In this document: positions 1 to 12,180 of the stretch, piece after piece
Layout: the number at the start of each line of letters is the position of its first letter
How positions within the stretch are numbered: position 1 is the first letter of the stretch
Origin: Thermothelomyces thermophilus ATCC 42464
Lineage: Eukaryota > Ascomycota > Sordariomycetes > Sordariales > Chaetomiaceae
DNA: 64,000 bases
Assembly: GCF_000226095.1 (NCBI RefSeq)
Contig: NC_016472.1
Location: forward strand, 1,550,001-1,614,000
Direction of reading: 5' to 3'
The notes under the pieces: generated by a model
What the model saw: only the letters and a program-made list of their open reading frames with translations
Databases searched by the model: none
What the model was told of the DNA's origin: nothing
Program-made: the position numbers and the translations under genes

Positions 1-1358
1 GTTGCACAGATTGATCTGCCTCAGTAGTGTCGATCTGGAGATGTACAGGTAAACGGTCGATCCAGAGGAATCAAGGCCAGTACTGATACTAGTCGATCTC
101 ATGCACTTGTAGATGTGTTGTTGTGTAAGCACGTAAGCATTCTCGCTTGATCGCATTCCTCAATAACCTGTAATTTTTCAGCTGCAATATGTATAAGTCG
201 ATGGTGCTAAAGTCGACCGACTTCTCAACCGCCCCCAAATAAGTTTCCCCTGAGAAGCATTGTTTTCCTTAAGAGATCCCAGATGGCAAGCGAGTGTAAG
301 GTGTTACACCTTCGAACCGTAGTGTCGAGTGAACAGGTGAACCTATCACACCGACTCGGGTGAACGAAGAGCCAGCTCCTATTTCTTCACAGCTATATGC
401 CGCTTATAGAGGGAGAAGTAACTAGAGACATGAATCGTTTCGACGGCAGGGATGATGCGAGACGGCAACCTGGGAGTCCGGTACGTGGAGAGTGGTAAGA
501 GCAAGTGCCGGTCTAGTCTGGGTTAGAGTGATGTTGTTGGGAGTTGAAAGCTGCCCCTTGCCCCTTTGTGATAAACTCACTGGTAACGATCCCTATCCTA
601 CTTACACCACAGGCCATCCCCCCAGTCAAAGGAGTAGCATCGTTGTTGTACTCCTGGGCCTTGTTGGTTGATGGTGTAGGCGGTCAGGAACCTGTTCTTT
701 ATATCCCCTGAGATCCAAGGTTTAAAATATCACTTTGTTCACCCTCCGGATGACCACGTCCACCCTTCCAGGTCACCCTTCAAGTAGATTCCTAGATTTC
801 CCGTCGTTAGCCCTCGTGCCTTGGAAACTTGCCCCTTTCAAAGGGCCGCATTATATCGTGACCTTGACGAGAGCACGCTCCACTCATGCCGGTCCGAACT
901 TCTTTCTCAGACAACCTTTGAATACCTGGTCACTTGGTGCAAGACGAACTGCCACGTCCCAAGCCACGTCTATAGGAGACAATGGCGGTTGCGACGAGGT
1001 GAACATCGATGCTGTTCCAGCTGGCAACATCACGGCTGTCCCGGACAGCATTGGGAACATATGCCAAAGGAGGCGCCATGTATTTGCACATATATATAGG
1101 GGTATCATCGACCGAGTATCTGCCGTTCACGATACCTGAACATCCTCAACTCAGCCGTTCACATCATCTACCAGTTCAAGAGCATCAAAACTATAATTCG
1201 AAGGACACTCTTCACCCATCACTCCCCAGACACTCTCACAGTCTCCAAAGCCACATTACTCCTCCACCGATCGAAACTCGATCCTTGACATCAGTAGGTC
1301 CTTCACCCCCCTTCAAGAGACCATTGGAGCCTCGCTGATCATCAATTACTAGGACATA
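1..1358. other. Intergenic, no supported gene
   Basis: No reading frame here resembles a protein family I know. The open frames around 735-1139 overlap one another on both strands and lack fungal codon preference. I see no tRNA-like arms, terminal repeats or transposase motifs. A pyrimidine-rich, ATG-poor stretch (about 1140-1340) directly before the ATG at 1359 could be a leader for the small ORF that follows. Confidence 0.5.
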
Positions 1359-1571
1359 ATGCCTTTCGTGTGCCAGCACTTTTCGGACTACACCTGCACC
1401 AACACGGTGGAGGTCAAGGACACGCTCTGTAGCCAGTGCGAGCAGGGCAAGTGTGGTCAGTCTGGCATCTCGTGCTCCAAGAACAGGGCCTTGTACCGCT
1501 CCGAGACCACCACGGACACGAGCACAGACACAAGCACAACCACGACCACGACCACGACCACGGGTAATTGA
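1359..1571 (+). CDS. Small Cys/Thr-rich hypothetical protein (doubtful)
   Basis: This is a 70-codon ORF with a true ATG. The first ~45 residues hold six cysteines, including a CSQCEQGKC segment, spaced like a small zinc-binding or disulphide-rich fold. The last ~20 residues are almost only Thr/Ser/Asp, ending in a run of nine Thr coded by imperfect ACN repeats. There is no signal peptide or membrane segment, so secretion is unlikely. A CT-rich leader precedes it and an 87-bp tandem duplication begins 20 bp after the stop. I do not recognise a family. The non-random Cys-rich half argues for a real gene; the short length and repeat-like tail argue against. It could also be the first exon of a longer gene, although no good downstream exon is visible. 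Confidence 0.35.
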   Translation: MPFVCQHFSDYTCTNTVEVKDTLCSQCEQGKCGQSGISCSKNRALYRSETTTDTSTDTSTTTTTTTTTGN

Positions 1572-1590
1572 GGAGACTGGGCTTTTCCTG

Positions 1591-1740
1591 TCTTGATTTT
1601 GGGAAAGGGGGAAGCGGTTACAAGGATACAAGGCATAGAATGAAAATGAGGGTGCAGGCACCAGGGTTTTTTTCACATCTTGATTTTGGGAAAAGGAGAA
1701 GCGGTTACCAGAAGGACACGGGTATAGAATGGAAATGAGA
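1591..1740. repeat. Tandem duplication, period 87 bp
   Basis: The segment starting TCTTGATTTTGGGAAA at 1591 recurs at 1678. Both copies continue through GAAGCGGTTAC and end in ATAGAATGRAAATGAG. The copies differ at several positions, so the duplication is not recent. It lies directly after the stop of the small ORF. Confidence 0.8.
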
Positions 1741-3023
1741 CACTAGGGGGTGGGATAGAGGACATTTTTAAAAGCGCAGGCGCAGGATTATAGTTTAGTC
1801 ATAAGAACAACTCGCGTTGCTTTCCTCAACTTAAGACATATTCCGTCATGGCGGTTAGAAATGTTGGTGCCGTACAAACACCGTCTTTTCGTAATCGTCG
1901 CGTCCAAGACGGTTTGTGTCCATTCGAGCTGAGTGTTCTATTGACACTGGGAGAGAGCCGAGGAAGGTGGTCCATCAGATAAAAGGTTCCTGGAAGCCCC
2001 TCTCCGAAAGAAAGTACATCCGATACTCACGCCCAGCTAGTACTTCGCATATAAAAACTGACGCATCTGGTTGCTGGTTCGGATGCTGATCATATCTTTT
2101 CCGCTATAACCAATCTGTATCAGAACTCGCTACCACGGAGCAATCAGATGTTAGGAGACTCATAAGCAATTGTTTGACCCCCGTACTTATCTTATCTAGC
2201 ATACCTGCCTTCCTGAACTCGCATTGCCGTTTATACAAAGCAGCTAAACCTGTTCCTCGAACGAGTTGACAGCCAGGGGAGAGGGTAGCAGGCTTGGCAT
2301 GAGCAATGCGGGTAAGAGGTCGAAAAACAGGGTGTAGAACGGGGTTCTGATGTGGTTCAACTTCTGATCTCCTCGCTTGACAAACCATCACTCACTCTTA
2401 CGTGGAGATGGCCCTTCCGTTCGAGGGTTGCGCTGCCTGATTGTCTGTAGAGCAGCAGCAGCAGCAGCAGCAGAAGTTACAAATCGGGTTCCAGCTCCCA
2501 TCGAGACAGGAACATGCAGAAGCATGACCAGCTCTGGATGATATCGTCTTGTGTGTGATGTCTGGTCGGTCACTCGGTAATCAGATCTAGATGCTGTATA
2601 TTACAAGGTCCACACGCAGTTTATACTGTAGTACGGAGTAGGGTGGAGCGTGGAGGATAAGCAACCCGCCCCACATTCTTATCCCGGGATCAACAACCCC
2701 TGTCTCACAAGGCATCCCCGACACGCCGCCACGGTTTTTGCCCCTCCAACTCCACTGCTCACCCAACGAACTACCGCCGCTCCCCAGTATCCCTTCGCTC
2801 CATACACCCGAGGGCAGCATTGGATATCGGGCAAGAGCCGGGCTTCTTGGAATTTTTTTCCCTCGTCGTGCCGTAGACGGAGCAGCAAGATCTGGAAGTA
2901 CAGCCCGGGGCGCGTGCTCAGTCCGGGGTTCGAGAGCTTATCGACGGCGTTGAGACGCCCATGACGCGATCAGTGGGTCGGCGCTGAGCCGAGACCCTTT
3001 GGCTGAGGCCATCCCTCAGGTTT

Positions 3024-3058
<35 letters not shown>

Positions 3059-3426
3059 ACCAGGCCGGGAACAACAACGGGCTGACTTTGACTGGCCTTC
3101 GTGTTTGAGCTTGACGTTCCTCGTTTTCTTATACTTTTACTTTTTCTTCTGTTTCCTTTTTTCGTTGTTCTCTCCCGGCGCATTACGGTTTACCAGCCAG
3201 CCTCGTCTGGCCGTCGACGACTCGAACCCCCCCGCTTATCTCGCCCCATTCCTGACACACCACGAAAGGCGCATTGCATCCAACACGTGCGAACAGCAGA
3301 TCAGAGGCAGCCACAGGCAGGCTCCCATACGCAGCGTTTAGGTAACTTCGGCAACCCGACGAGCGCCTATCGCCCCACCAGTTGTCTACTGGGACGTCTC
3401 CGGATGTGCTGCCCCCCGCCTCGGCC
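1741..3426. other. Intergenic; CAG tract and GACACC minisatellite
   Basis: No gene supported. It contains a (CAG)n run near 2455-2475, a TACGGAGTA 9-mer at 2632, and about six tandem GACACC units at 3024-3062. The last 300 bp become CT-rich and are probably the promoter and leader of the FYVE-RING gene. Confidence 0.6.
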
Positions 3427-5449
3427 ATGACGACTTCCCAAGACGACGGCGCGTTTCGGCAAGTCGAGACTGGCGGCGAGTCTCTCCCTAGCAGCTCGAG
3501 GGGCCCCAGCCCCGCCAGCCGCGACCGCCATCTCGATCAGAGCACCAGAGCGGTATGCCGATGGCGGACCGCGCGGTATCACGACCACGAATGCTCGCGA
3601 TATTTTGACTGCCCTACCCACGTCGTTGAGCGCGCGCTATCCGACGCCGGAGAGTCGTCAGGAGGACAAGGAGAAGAGGAAGCGGAAGGACACCGAGGGA
3701 ACCAAGAACACGGAGAAGAGGAAGGTGCGCAACCGGGTGCGAGCCAAACCCGTCTCGATCCGGGGGAGGTCTCGCCGCGGAGTTCCGGCGACCGAGAGGG
3801 CGATGGTCATCAGCAGGCTCGGCATCCTTCGCCGGAACACCACCCCGAAACGTCCGGAGAGGCCGATGCCACCTCGCAGGCCCGTAGGATTGAAGAACCA
3901 GACGCACGGCAGGACGACGCTACGTCGACAAGTCAAAACAACGAGCCCACGCCGAGGAACACCTCCCCGTCGGTTGCGCAGCCACGGCCCGAGCCAGGAT
4001 CGCGGGCGGCGAGCGGAGGGCCTGCAGCTCCGCCTCCCGGGTTCATGCCGAGAGATACCGGGGTTTCCGGCCGTCAAGTTAGCATGCCGCCTGCCGCTGA
4101 CCCGCCCACTCTGTCGACAACACCCGCTCAGCGCGCTCCTCCAGAGGTGGTGCTGCCGAGGTGGCAGCCGGATTCCGAACAGACCTACTGCCCGATTTGC
4201 GGCACGCAGTTCAGCATTTTCGTCAGGAAACACCACTGCCGGTGAGTACACTACCTAAGCCGAGAGAGATGCGAGATGTCAGAGGAGGGCAAGGCTCACC
4301 CATTTTTTTTATTTTTTTATTTTTTTGTTGCAGCAAGTGTGGTCGGGTCGTTTGCAACGCGTGCTCGCCACACCGCATCACCATCCCCCACCGGTATATC
4401 GTTCGGCCTCCTGGGGCGCCCAGTCCGCTCTCCCAAGGTCCTTCCCTTTCCCTCTTAGACAGCCAAGGCTGGTATCCCGAATTCTCGGGGGGCGAGAGAG
4501 TCAGGCTATGCAACCCTTGCGTCCCTGACCCCAACACGGCGCCGCCTCAGAGCCAGGCGCATCAACAAAGCTCGCAGAACGACCCGGCTTCGCCCGGCCG
4601 GGCCGACAGCTCGTCATCCAATAGATGGAACTTCTACTTTGGCGCCGGAGCCGCGAATGACCCTCAGACGAGGACTCGGAGCGCTACTCTGGTAAGTCCC
4701 GCATGTCGCTCGCTTTTCTGTTGTTGCGATGGCTCGACTTCGGGCTCGAATGTGTGACTTCTCTAACCCACACGCAGCAACCCGGGCCGTCATCGTCTTC
4801 CCAGCCGCCGGTCCCACCACCACATCGTAGTAACTACGAGGCTCGTATTCTCTGGGGCACCCCGCCTGCCTACTACCGGCCGACGGCCACCTCGCAGTCC
4901 GCCCCGTTCTACCCGGGCACCGCGCCCCGGTACCGGTCGATGTTCGACGTCGGCAACAGGCCGGGCCCCTCCACCATCGCCGGCCCTTCGTCCTCCTCCT
5001 CCTCCTCCAGCGCCTCCCGCACTTTCCATCCCCCCGTGCGCCGGCGCCCGCAGATCCCCGAGGAAGACGAGTGCCCCGTCTGCCACCGCGAGCTCCCGCC
5101 GCGGACCCTCCCCAACTTCGAGACCCTCCGCGAGGCCCACATCACCGGCTGCATCGAGTCGCACAGCCGATACGGCGGCCGCCCACCCGCCTCGGCGGGG
5201 GAGGACGGCAGCAGCCCGGACGGCGCGCGGCCCGGGCCCCGGAGGACCGGCATGTTCCCCTACACGGCGACCGAGAAGGACTGCGTCGACTCGGCCGAGT
5301 GCTCCATCTGCCTCGAGGAGTTCGAGGTCGGCGTCGCCATGGCGAGGCTCGAGTGTCTCTGCCGCTTCCATCGGGCCTGCATCAACGCCTGGTGGGAGCG
5401 CCACCCGGGGAGGTGTCCGGTGCACCAGCACGACGGGTTCGGCTATTAA
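3427..5449 (+). CDS. FYVE and RING-H2 finger E3 ubiquitin ligase, Pib1-like
   Basis: Three exons (3427-4241, 4334-4691, 4778-5449) give 614 residues. The first 240 are disordered, charged and Ser/Pro-rich. A FYVE finger follows at about 245-330: WQPD at its start, the RKHHCRKCG core split by intron 1, then CNAC and a closing CNPC, so all eight Cys ligands are present. This finger binds phosphatidylinositol 3-phosphate on endosomes. A second small zinc motif (CPVC ... HITGC) lies near 485-515. A RING-H2 finger lies at 565-606 (CSICLEEF, CLCRFHRAC) and ends in CPVH, where the last ligand is His instead of Cys. The FYVE plus RING order matches yeast Pib1, an endosomal/vacuolar ubiquitin ligase. 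The ATG at 3427 was chosen because no earlier in-frame ATG exists; the frame is open upstream. Intron 1 has a long T-rich acceptor. Convergent with the deaminase gene. Confidence 0.88.
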
Positions 5450-6183
5450 GGCGCCGTCAAAGGCTGGCTCCTCGGCTCCTAGCGGAGGGAATCGCTGTTC
5501 ATGGGGCGGCCGGGCGGTATCTCAAGGAAAAAGGAGGTCTAGACTTTTACATACTTGGGCCAGTTTGTTTTTCTTTTTTCCCAAAGGAAAGTTTGTCAAG
5601 GGGTTGTTGCTGTCTTGTTGGCGTATACGATTTTTTCTTTTTTCAATACTGGGTTTGGCTTTACGACTCTGGGCTCATTGTCTCTTGGTTTTGTCTGGCG
5701 TATCAGGAGGTGAGGGTGTGTAGCATTGAGCATTCTGAAATATGCCATTCCTTTATTAGCACGCACAAGTGTATGGGGACTTTCGTTTATAGTAATTCAT
5801 ACAGGCTTTAATTAGTTTCCTTTTTCTGCCATGGGCGCGTTCTTCCTGTGCTTGTGATTCGGTTAAGTTGCCTATGCAAGGCGCCTCGTCTGAAACCGCC
5901 TTAGTGGACATTGTGCAAAGGACAAAAGCAGGAAAAAACCCTTGGGTGGAAAGAAATAATAAAATGAATGAATTAATCCAAGCGTGATATGCTAGTTATT
6001 CCCTATCTCCATACAAGGGATGCTGTTCGCTGCCATAGAATCCGATTGCTCCTCGTCCCTCTAAAATGCAGTTGCATGCTGAACAATGAAAAACGAAACT
6101 TGTGTCGCTGCCCCCCCAAACGCCATCAAACAACATCATGGATCGACCATCTCTGCAAGAGCCTCCCACATGGCCTCACGCCC
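5450..6183. other. Convergent 3' spacer
   Basis: T-rich and then A-rich sequence between two genes that end towards each other. AATAATAAAATGAATG around 5955 resembles a polyadenylation region. No gene seen. Confidence 0.6.
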
Positions 6184-7027
6184 CTATGCGGTAGGAGGTG
6201 TGCTGGGCGGCTTTGCCGGGTCGGGGACTCCCATGCTGTCCGGACCGAAAGACAGGGGAAGAAGCTATGTACAAGAAGAAGCGTTAGCAGTCAGTCAATC
6301 AGTTCGGGAAAGGTGGGGGGTATTAATAGGTCGGGTATGTATGTACATACTTCTGCTAGCTTCAGCACGATGAAATTGCTGTCCTTATCAAACATGAGGA
6401 TGGGCACATTCAGCTCGCAGAACTCGCGGATACTGCATCGACGGTACGTCAGTCAATCAGTCAGTCAGTCAGTCAGTCGGCAGGCATGCACATCCAATGT
6501 CTCTTCCCGAACCCGGAATGAAGAGGGGAACCCCCCTCATCCCCTTCCCTTGCCCCGCCGTTGCCCCACGGCCCTCTCTTATCTACCCTTGTCCCCAAGA
6601 AATGGTTCTCAAAAAGAAAAAAGAAGAATAAGAACGAAAATTGGCGAGAGAGAGAAACTCACAACTGCCGACACATGCCGCATGGGCTCGTGGGGGTGTC
6701 GGCGTCGGTGGCGACGGCGACGGCCTTGAAGCCGCCGGGGCCGGCGGCGCCGGCGACGACGGCGGTGCCGAAGGCGACGCGCTCGGCGCACGTCGTGACC
6801 GGGTAGCTGGCGTTCTCCACGTTGGCGCCGACGACGTAGTCGCCCGCGCGCGTCAGCAGCGCCGCGCCCACGCGGAAGCCGCTGTACGGGCAGTAGGCGC
6901 GCGCCTTGGCGTCCTGCGCGCGCCCGCACAGCTCCAGGAACTCGCTCGGGCTCAGGCCGTGCTCCTGGCAGGCCTCGTTGATGGCCGTGTGGGAGGTGAT
7001 GGAGGAGGCGATCGGGGCGGTCGGCAT
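6184..7027 (-). CDS. CDD1: Cytidine deaminase
   Basis: Exons 6663-7027, 6351-6432 and 6184-6264 (read on the minus strand) give 175 residues, a little longer than the usual ~140. The enzyme hydrolyses cytidine/deoxycytidine to uridine/deoxyuridine in pyrimidine salvage, normally as a tetramer in the cytosol. Visible signatures are NVENASYPVTTCAERVAF, which carries the zinc Cys and catalytic Glu, and PCGMCRQF, with the two other zinc cysteines; the latter spans intron 1 (CAG-TT|T). The C-terminus LLPLSFGPDSM is typical of the family and is followed by a Pro-rich tail. Intron 1 (230 bp) holds a (CAGT)n run near 6450-6480, and the donor of intron 2 sits inside a GTATGTATGTAC tract. Frames join exactly across both introns. 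It lies 980 bp downstream of the ABC exporter on the same strand, with no sign of shared function. Confidence 0.93.
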
Positions 7028-8006
7028 CGTTCTTCTCCCTTGTCGTTTCTTCTTCTTTTTTTTCTCTCTTTTAGGTGTTTTCCTTTCTATTTCTGTCGGT
7101 CTCTCCCGTTCTTGAATCGTATTCTCTCCCCCTTTATTTCTTTATTTTTCCTTCTTTGTTCTCCGGTTCACCTGTTGATACTTCAATTGCTTGTTTGATC
7201 GAGCGATAAGGACACTGCGGAGCGGGTCCTCAGTGTCGGTGGGTTGCGGGGGTGGTGGAGTAGCAGCAGCAATTGGGAGCAATGGCTGGGATAAACCGGT
7301 GTTCTGTTCTTCTCCCGGATGTTGATGGATGATGGTCGCATCAGGCGTTTCGGCGTTGTCCGTCTGTTGGGGCCTGCATCACGGCGAGAGTCAACAACAA
7401 GGTCAGCGGAGAAGCCCGATGCGGGCAGGAAGCCCCCCCCCCGCGCTGTGCCGCTTGTAGCCGACCAGAGCGCCTTCCCGCGAGTTGCTGTGAATGCAGG
7501 GCTATACGACATCCAAGTAGTGTGTTCCGTGCTGTACTGTGTAACGAGAATTTCAAGACTCGACCTTTCACGGTCAAAGTATTACGTACATGGATACACA
7601 TACATCGGTGTCTCTACACCAAGGTTCCTGCACGCTTATATGGCGTCTACCTTTACTCGGCACACCTTATATACATCTGTTTAAGACGATTCGTGATTCA
7701 ATAGATCCTCGTGTCGTTCATCTGGTCTATTGATGCTGTCCAGAGAATCATGTATATATGGATTATATATTTTTCTTCCCCTCCGGGAGTGGAGAATGCC
7801 GGATGCTGTTTTACAAGATCGAACTCCAAGAGAGGAAGTGCCCGTATTAATATAGCAAATAGGTATAAGACAGAAACCTCCGCGATTAAGGTACCAACAG
7901 TTTCCAGACCTGCTAGTTGCACAGGTGAAACCGAGTATGAGGGTGCTTTCGGCCCATTCCCGAAGTCGAACATGGCACAAGCCGCGATTGTGCCGCGACC
8001 AGTTAG
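7028..8006. other. Intergenic spacer
   Basis: CT-rich upstream of the deaminase start (7028-7180), which is typical of a fungal promoter/leader, then AT-richer sequence behind the ABC gene. No gene or RNA motif recognised. Confidence 0.6.
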
Positions 8007-11000
8007 TTACCTATCGAGCGCTTGGTTTTGACACTGCCGCACAAGTCAGCATGAAACAGGCTCCAATCATTCCATGTACAAGAGTCTGAAGCATACCATA
8101 TGCCAGTACACGCCCTTCTGCCTGAGCAGCTCGGCGTGGCTGCCCTTCTCGAGCACTTTACCTTCGCCGAGCACGTAGATGATGTCGGCCTTTTGGATCG
8201 TGGCGAGGCGATGCGCCACCGCGATCGTTGTCCGGCCCTTGGCGACTCTCTCGAGCGCCGCCTGCACGAGCTTTTCGCTCTCTGCCCAACATCAGGTTAG
8301 CAAACGGCAAATCACACACATACACACACACACACACACAAAAAGAGAAAAGAAAAAAGGCCGATTGGGGCCACTCACCGGAGTCGAGGGAACTGGTGGC
8401 CTCGTCCAGCAGCAGGACGCGCGGGTTGCGGATCAGCGCGCGGGCGATGGACACGCGCTGCTTCTGCCCGCCGCTCAAGCTGACGCCGCGGCTGCCGATG
8501 TTGGTGTCGTACCCGTCGGGCAGCGACACGATAAAGTCGTGGATGCTCGCGTCCCTGCAGCACTGGTGCAGCTGCTCGTCCGTCACGGTCGACGGGTCCA
8601 CTCCGAGGAGGAGGTTCTCGCGGATGGTGCCGTGGAACAGCGACGGCTCCTGCGCCACCAGCGACAGGAGCTTGCGGTACTCGTACACGTCGACCTCGCT
8701 GATGTCCTTGCCGTTGAACAAGATCTGGCCCCTGTCCGGGTCGTAGAACCGCTCCAGCAGGCTGACGATGGACGTCTTGCCCGACCCGGACGCGCCGACC
8801 AGCGCGGCGAACTGGCCCTTCTCGATGGTGAGGTTCAGCCCCCTGAAGATGGAGACGTCGCGGGTGGGGTACTTGAAGTGGACGTCCTTGAGCTCGATCT
8901 TGATGCCGCCGTCCACGTCGGGGATTTGCTCCGACTTGGTGGCGTCGCTCCTGAGACGCGTCTCGCGAGCATGCAGGATGCGATTGGCCGCCGCCGCCGC
9001 CTGCGCAGCATTGGGGCCGAAGCTCAGCCACTGGCCCGCGGACTCGGCTCCCTGAATCACCGCCATGTAGGTGACGAGGAACGCGACAACATCGTACTCA
9101 CGCTTCAGCATCAGCTGGCCACCGTACCAGAAGATGAGCGCCTGACACCCCAAGCTAGCGCTGTCGGCGAAGGCAAAGACGATCGTGGTAAGCCGGGCCT
9201 TCTTGAACGCCGCCACGACGTGACCGCTGAGCAGCTTCTGGTACCGGTCGCAGATGCTGTCTTCCATGACGAGGGCGCTGACGGTCCGGAACGCACCGAT
9301 AGATTCGGCACCGAACTTTGAGCTCTCCTGGAACACTTCGTCGTTCATCTTGTTGAACTGCAGCTCGTACCGGAGACGGAAGTAGCCCGACACGATGCCG
9401 ATCGGCACCGTCACGCAGAGGGCGACAAGGGCCAGCTTCCAGCCGTAGGCGAACGAGATGGCGAGCGCGCCTGCGAGGGAAAAGATTCCGATGAGCACCA
9501 CCATGAGGTTGATACCCAGGAGCTCCTTGAGCGATTGCGGATCGCTCGAGAGACGCGCGGTTAGCTGTCCCGTGGCATTGTCGTCCTTGTCAAAGTAGGC
9601 AGTGGGTTGGAACAGGATCGACTCGAAATACTCCTGTCGGTATACGGCGGCGATGTAGCCCTCGAGGTTGTTTGATACGAGAGAGGTGAGGAAGTAGCTA
9701 GCGCCGACTCCGCCGGCGAGGACAGCCCACATCTTTGACCAGAACGTGGCTCCGTCCATGAGAGACTGCAGAGACGTCCTCTGAAACACACCGACTACCT
9801 TAGCGAAGAGATATGCTTGTACCGGCACCGCAGCGGCAGCGCCCATGGCACCGATAAGGGCAAGGACGTAGAATGGGAACCGGCTGCGCTGCTCGTAGAG
9901 GAGTTTGCCAAAACCGCTGAACAAGCCTCGTTCGGCCCACTTGGCTTCCTCCTTTGCGCCCTCGGCCACCGACTTGGCTGCGCTCTTCTCGCGCGCGAGG
10001 GCCGCGCCAACGTCTTCCTCGTGCAGGAGGTCTCCGCCCGTGTCATCTCCCAGGGACAGCTTCTGCGCGTGGACCAAACCGTAATAGACGCCCCGCTCGT
10101 TCTCGAGCAGGCTGTCGTGGGTGCCCTCTTCGACGACCCGTCCGTTCTGCAAGACACAGATGCGGTCGGCGTTCTTGATGGTAGACAGTCGGTGAGCGAT
10201 GGTGATGGTGGTCCGGCCCTTGGAGGCCCTCTCCAGCGCCGCCTGCACGATCCGTTCTCCACGGACATCGATGGCGGAGGTCGCCTCGTCGAGGATGAGG
10301 ATCTTGGGCTTCTTGACGATGCTCCGGGCGATGGCGATCCGCTGGCGTTGCCCACCGCTCAGCTTGGCGCCCGAGTCGCCCACTTGGGTGTCGTAGCCAT
10401 CCGGTAGCCGGTCGATGAATTCGTCGGCGAAGCTCTCGGCACACGCCTCTCTTACGAGCCGGCGTTTGACCTCTTCCGGCTCGTTTTCCCACTGCGTGCC
10501 GATGAGGCCGACTGCGACGTTGTAGAAGATGGTGTTGTTGAAGAGGAAGGGTTCCTGCTGCACGAGACCGATCTGCGACCTCCACCACTTGATGTCGATA
10601 TCACCGAGCTGCCTCCCGCACGTTGATATGCTTCCCTTTAGCTCGACCGGGGCCCCGGTTTCTTCCACATCGAGCGGCGCGTCGGCGGCTGCGTCTTCGT
10701 CGTCGTCCTCGTCGTCCTCTTTCCCTCTGCTCTTCTTCTTCTTCTTCTCCTTCTTCTTTGCCTTTTCCTTCTCTTTCTTCGCCTTGTCTTTCTCGACGGC
10801 CTTCGCAATTACATATTGATCGTGGAGGGTGTACCAGCCCTCGATCAAGCCGACAATGGTGCTCTTTCCGGACCCGCTGGGGCCTACAATGGCCGTGTTC
10901 AGCCTGGCGGGGATGCGGAGATTTAAGCCGTCGAGCACCTTCTTGTGAGGGCGGCTCGGGTAGGCAAAATGAACATCCTCAAAAACAATGTCCTGGTCGG

Positions 11001-12180
11001 CTGAGACGTCGGGCTCCTTCAGTGTGCCCATCTTTGGCTTCGGAGCGTCGATGACGGCAAAGAACTCGGCGGCGGCCACCATGGCCTTGGAGACGGCAAT
11101 CAGCGGAGTGGAGACGCGCTCCAGAGAAATGACCATGAGCATGACGGACATGAGGACGATAAGAATGGTGGCGATGCCCTCGATGCGGTCTTCGACGAAG
11201 GACTTCGTGCCGAACCAAAAGGCCAGCGCGAAGGCGCCGTACAGGCCGAAAAAGATGGCACCGAACTGGGCCGCCAGGAAGGGGGAGCTGAACTGGGTGG
11301 CCTGCTTCGCCTTGGCCACCCACTTGGCATATCGCCGGGCCATCCTGGCCTCGGCGCCGCAGGCCGTGATCATGCGGATGGTGCCGAAGGCTTCGGTGGC
11401 CACCGACGTTCCCTTGGCGTCGGCCCTGGTAAGCATGGTCTGCCCCTTGATGATGAAGGGCAGGAGAACAGAGACCACGAGCGAGATGAAGAGGATGACG
11501 GACGCGGTGACGAGCGTCAGGGACCAGCTGTAGGTAAAAGCGATGACGATGGCGGCCACGATGGTCGAGCTGAATTCGAGGAAGGTCCCCAGCTTCTCCG
11601 AGATTCCGAGCTGCAGCGTGTTAGCGGTCGAGGTGATGGTGCTCGCGGCGGCGCCCGAGGGCATCGAGTCGAGCACGTGGACGGTCTGGCCGAAGAGGCA
11701 CTGGAGGTAGTGGAGGCGAATGGCGGCCGACATGCGGATGCCGATGAGGCGGAAGCAGAACTTGTTGATGTAGTTCAGCCCAAAGCGGGAGATGAAGAGG
11801 GCGAACATGTACAGGGACATGCGGTCGATAGTCCGCGAGAACTCGTCTGGGTCTGCGGCGTCCGGGTTGGAGAAATCGCTGAACTCGCCGATCAACCGGC
11901 CAAAGACAATGTTCATCAAGGGCATGGTGACGCCGGCGCCTATGCTGGCGATGGCGGCTGTGCCCATCAGGACAAAGTCCCATCTTTTGGCGTAGGTGAA
12001 GACGCGGAAGTAGTCAGCGGCCGTGGCCTCCCGTTCGGGCCGTGCCTTGGGATCTTTAGTCTCTTTGGTCGGGCCATCGTCATCGACCTTGCCGCCAGTT
12101 GTCGGCGGCTTCTTCTCGTTCTCCCCGTCGGCTGGCCGAGACGCCGCTTTCTCGCTGCTCTCTGTGCTGCTCTCGCCCAT
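8007..12180 (-). CDS. Full-length ABCB (MDR/Pmd1-type) exporter
   Basis: Exons 8379-12180, 8097-8281 and 8007-8033 (minus) give 1337 residues in TMD1-NBD1-TMD2-NBD2 order. Such pumps use ATP to export hydrophobic drugs, pheromones or lipids across the plasma membrane. NBD1 has Walker [10 protein letters not shown] (~432), LSGGQRQR (~603) and [13 protein letters not shown]2 has GASGSGKTS (~1127), LSGGQKQR and [10 protein letters not shown], so both sites look competent. The N-terminal ~55 residues are hydrophilic. Intron 1 separates the NBD2 Walker B from the H-loop (AHRLATI). The last exon is only 9 codons and was placed by its match to the usual C-terminus MCQNQALDR. Between Walker A and the Q-loop of NBD1 lies an extra ~65-residue Lys/Glu- then Asp/Glu-rich segment (about 451-515). 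Substrate cannot be told from sequence. Divergent from the histidyl-tRNA synthetase gene. Confidence 0.93.

Noticed and set aside
735-1139. Possible gene at 735-1139
   Set aside because: Overlapping frames on both strands, no recognisable domain, and the listed start is not a usual ATG context.
3180-3260. tRNA-like GGTTCGAGTC on the minus strand
   Set aside because: No matching T-stem, D-arm or acceptor stem can be built around it. Other GTTCGA sites in spacers failed the same test.
8179-9321. 380-codon plus-strand frame opposite the ABC exporter
   Set aside because: Composition is a mirror of the conserved NBD2/TMD2 coding strand. No family match and no splice or leader signals.
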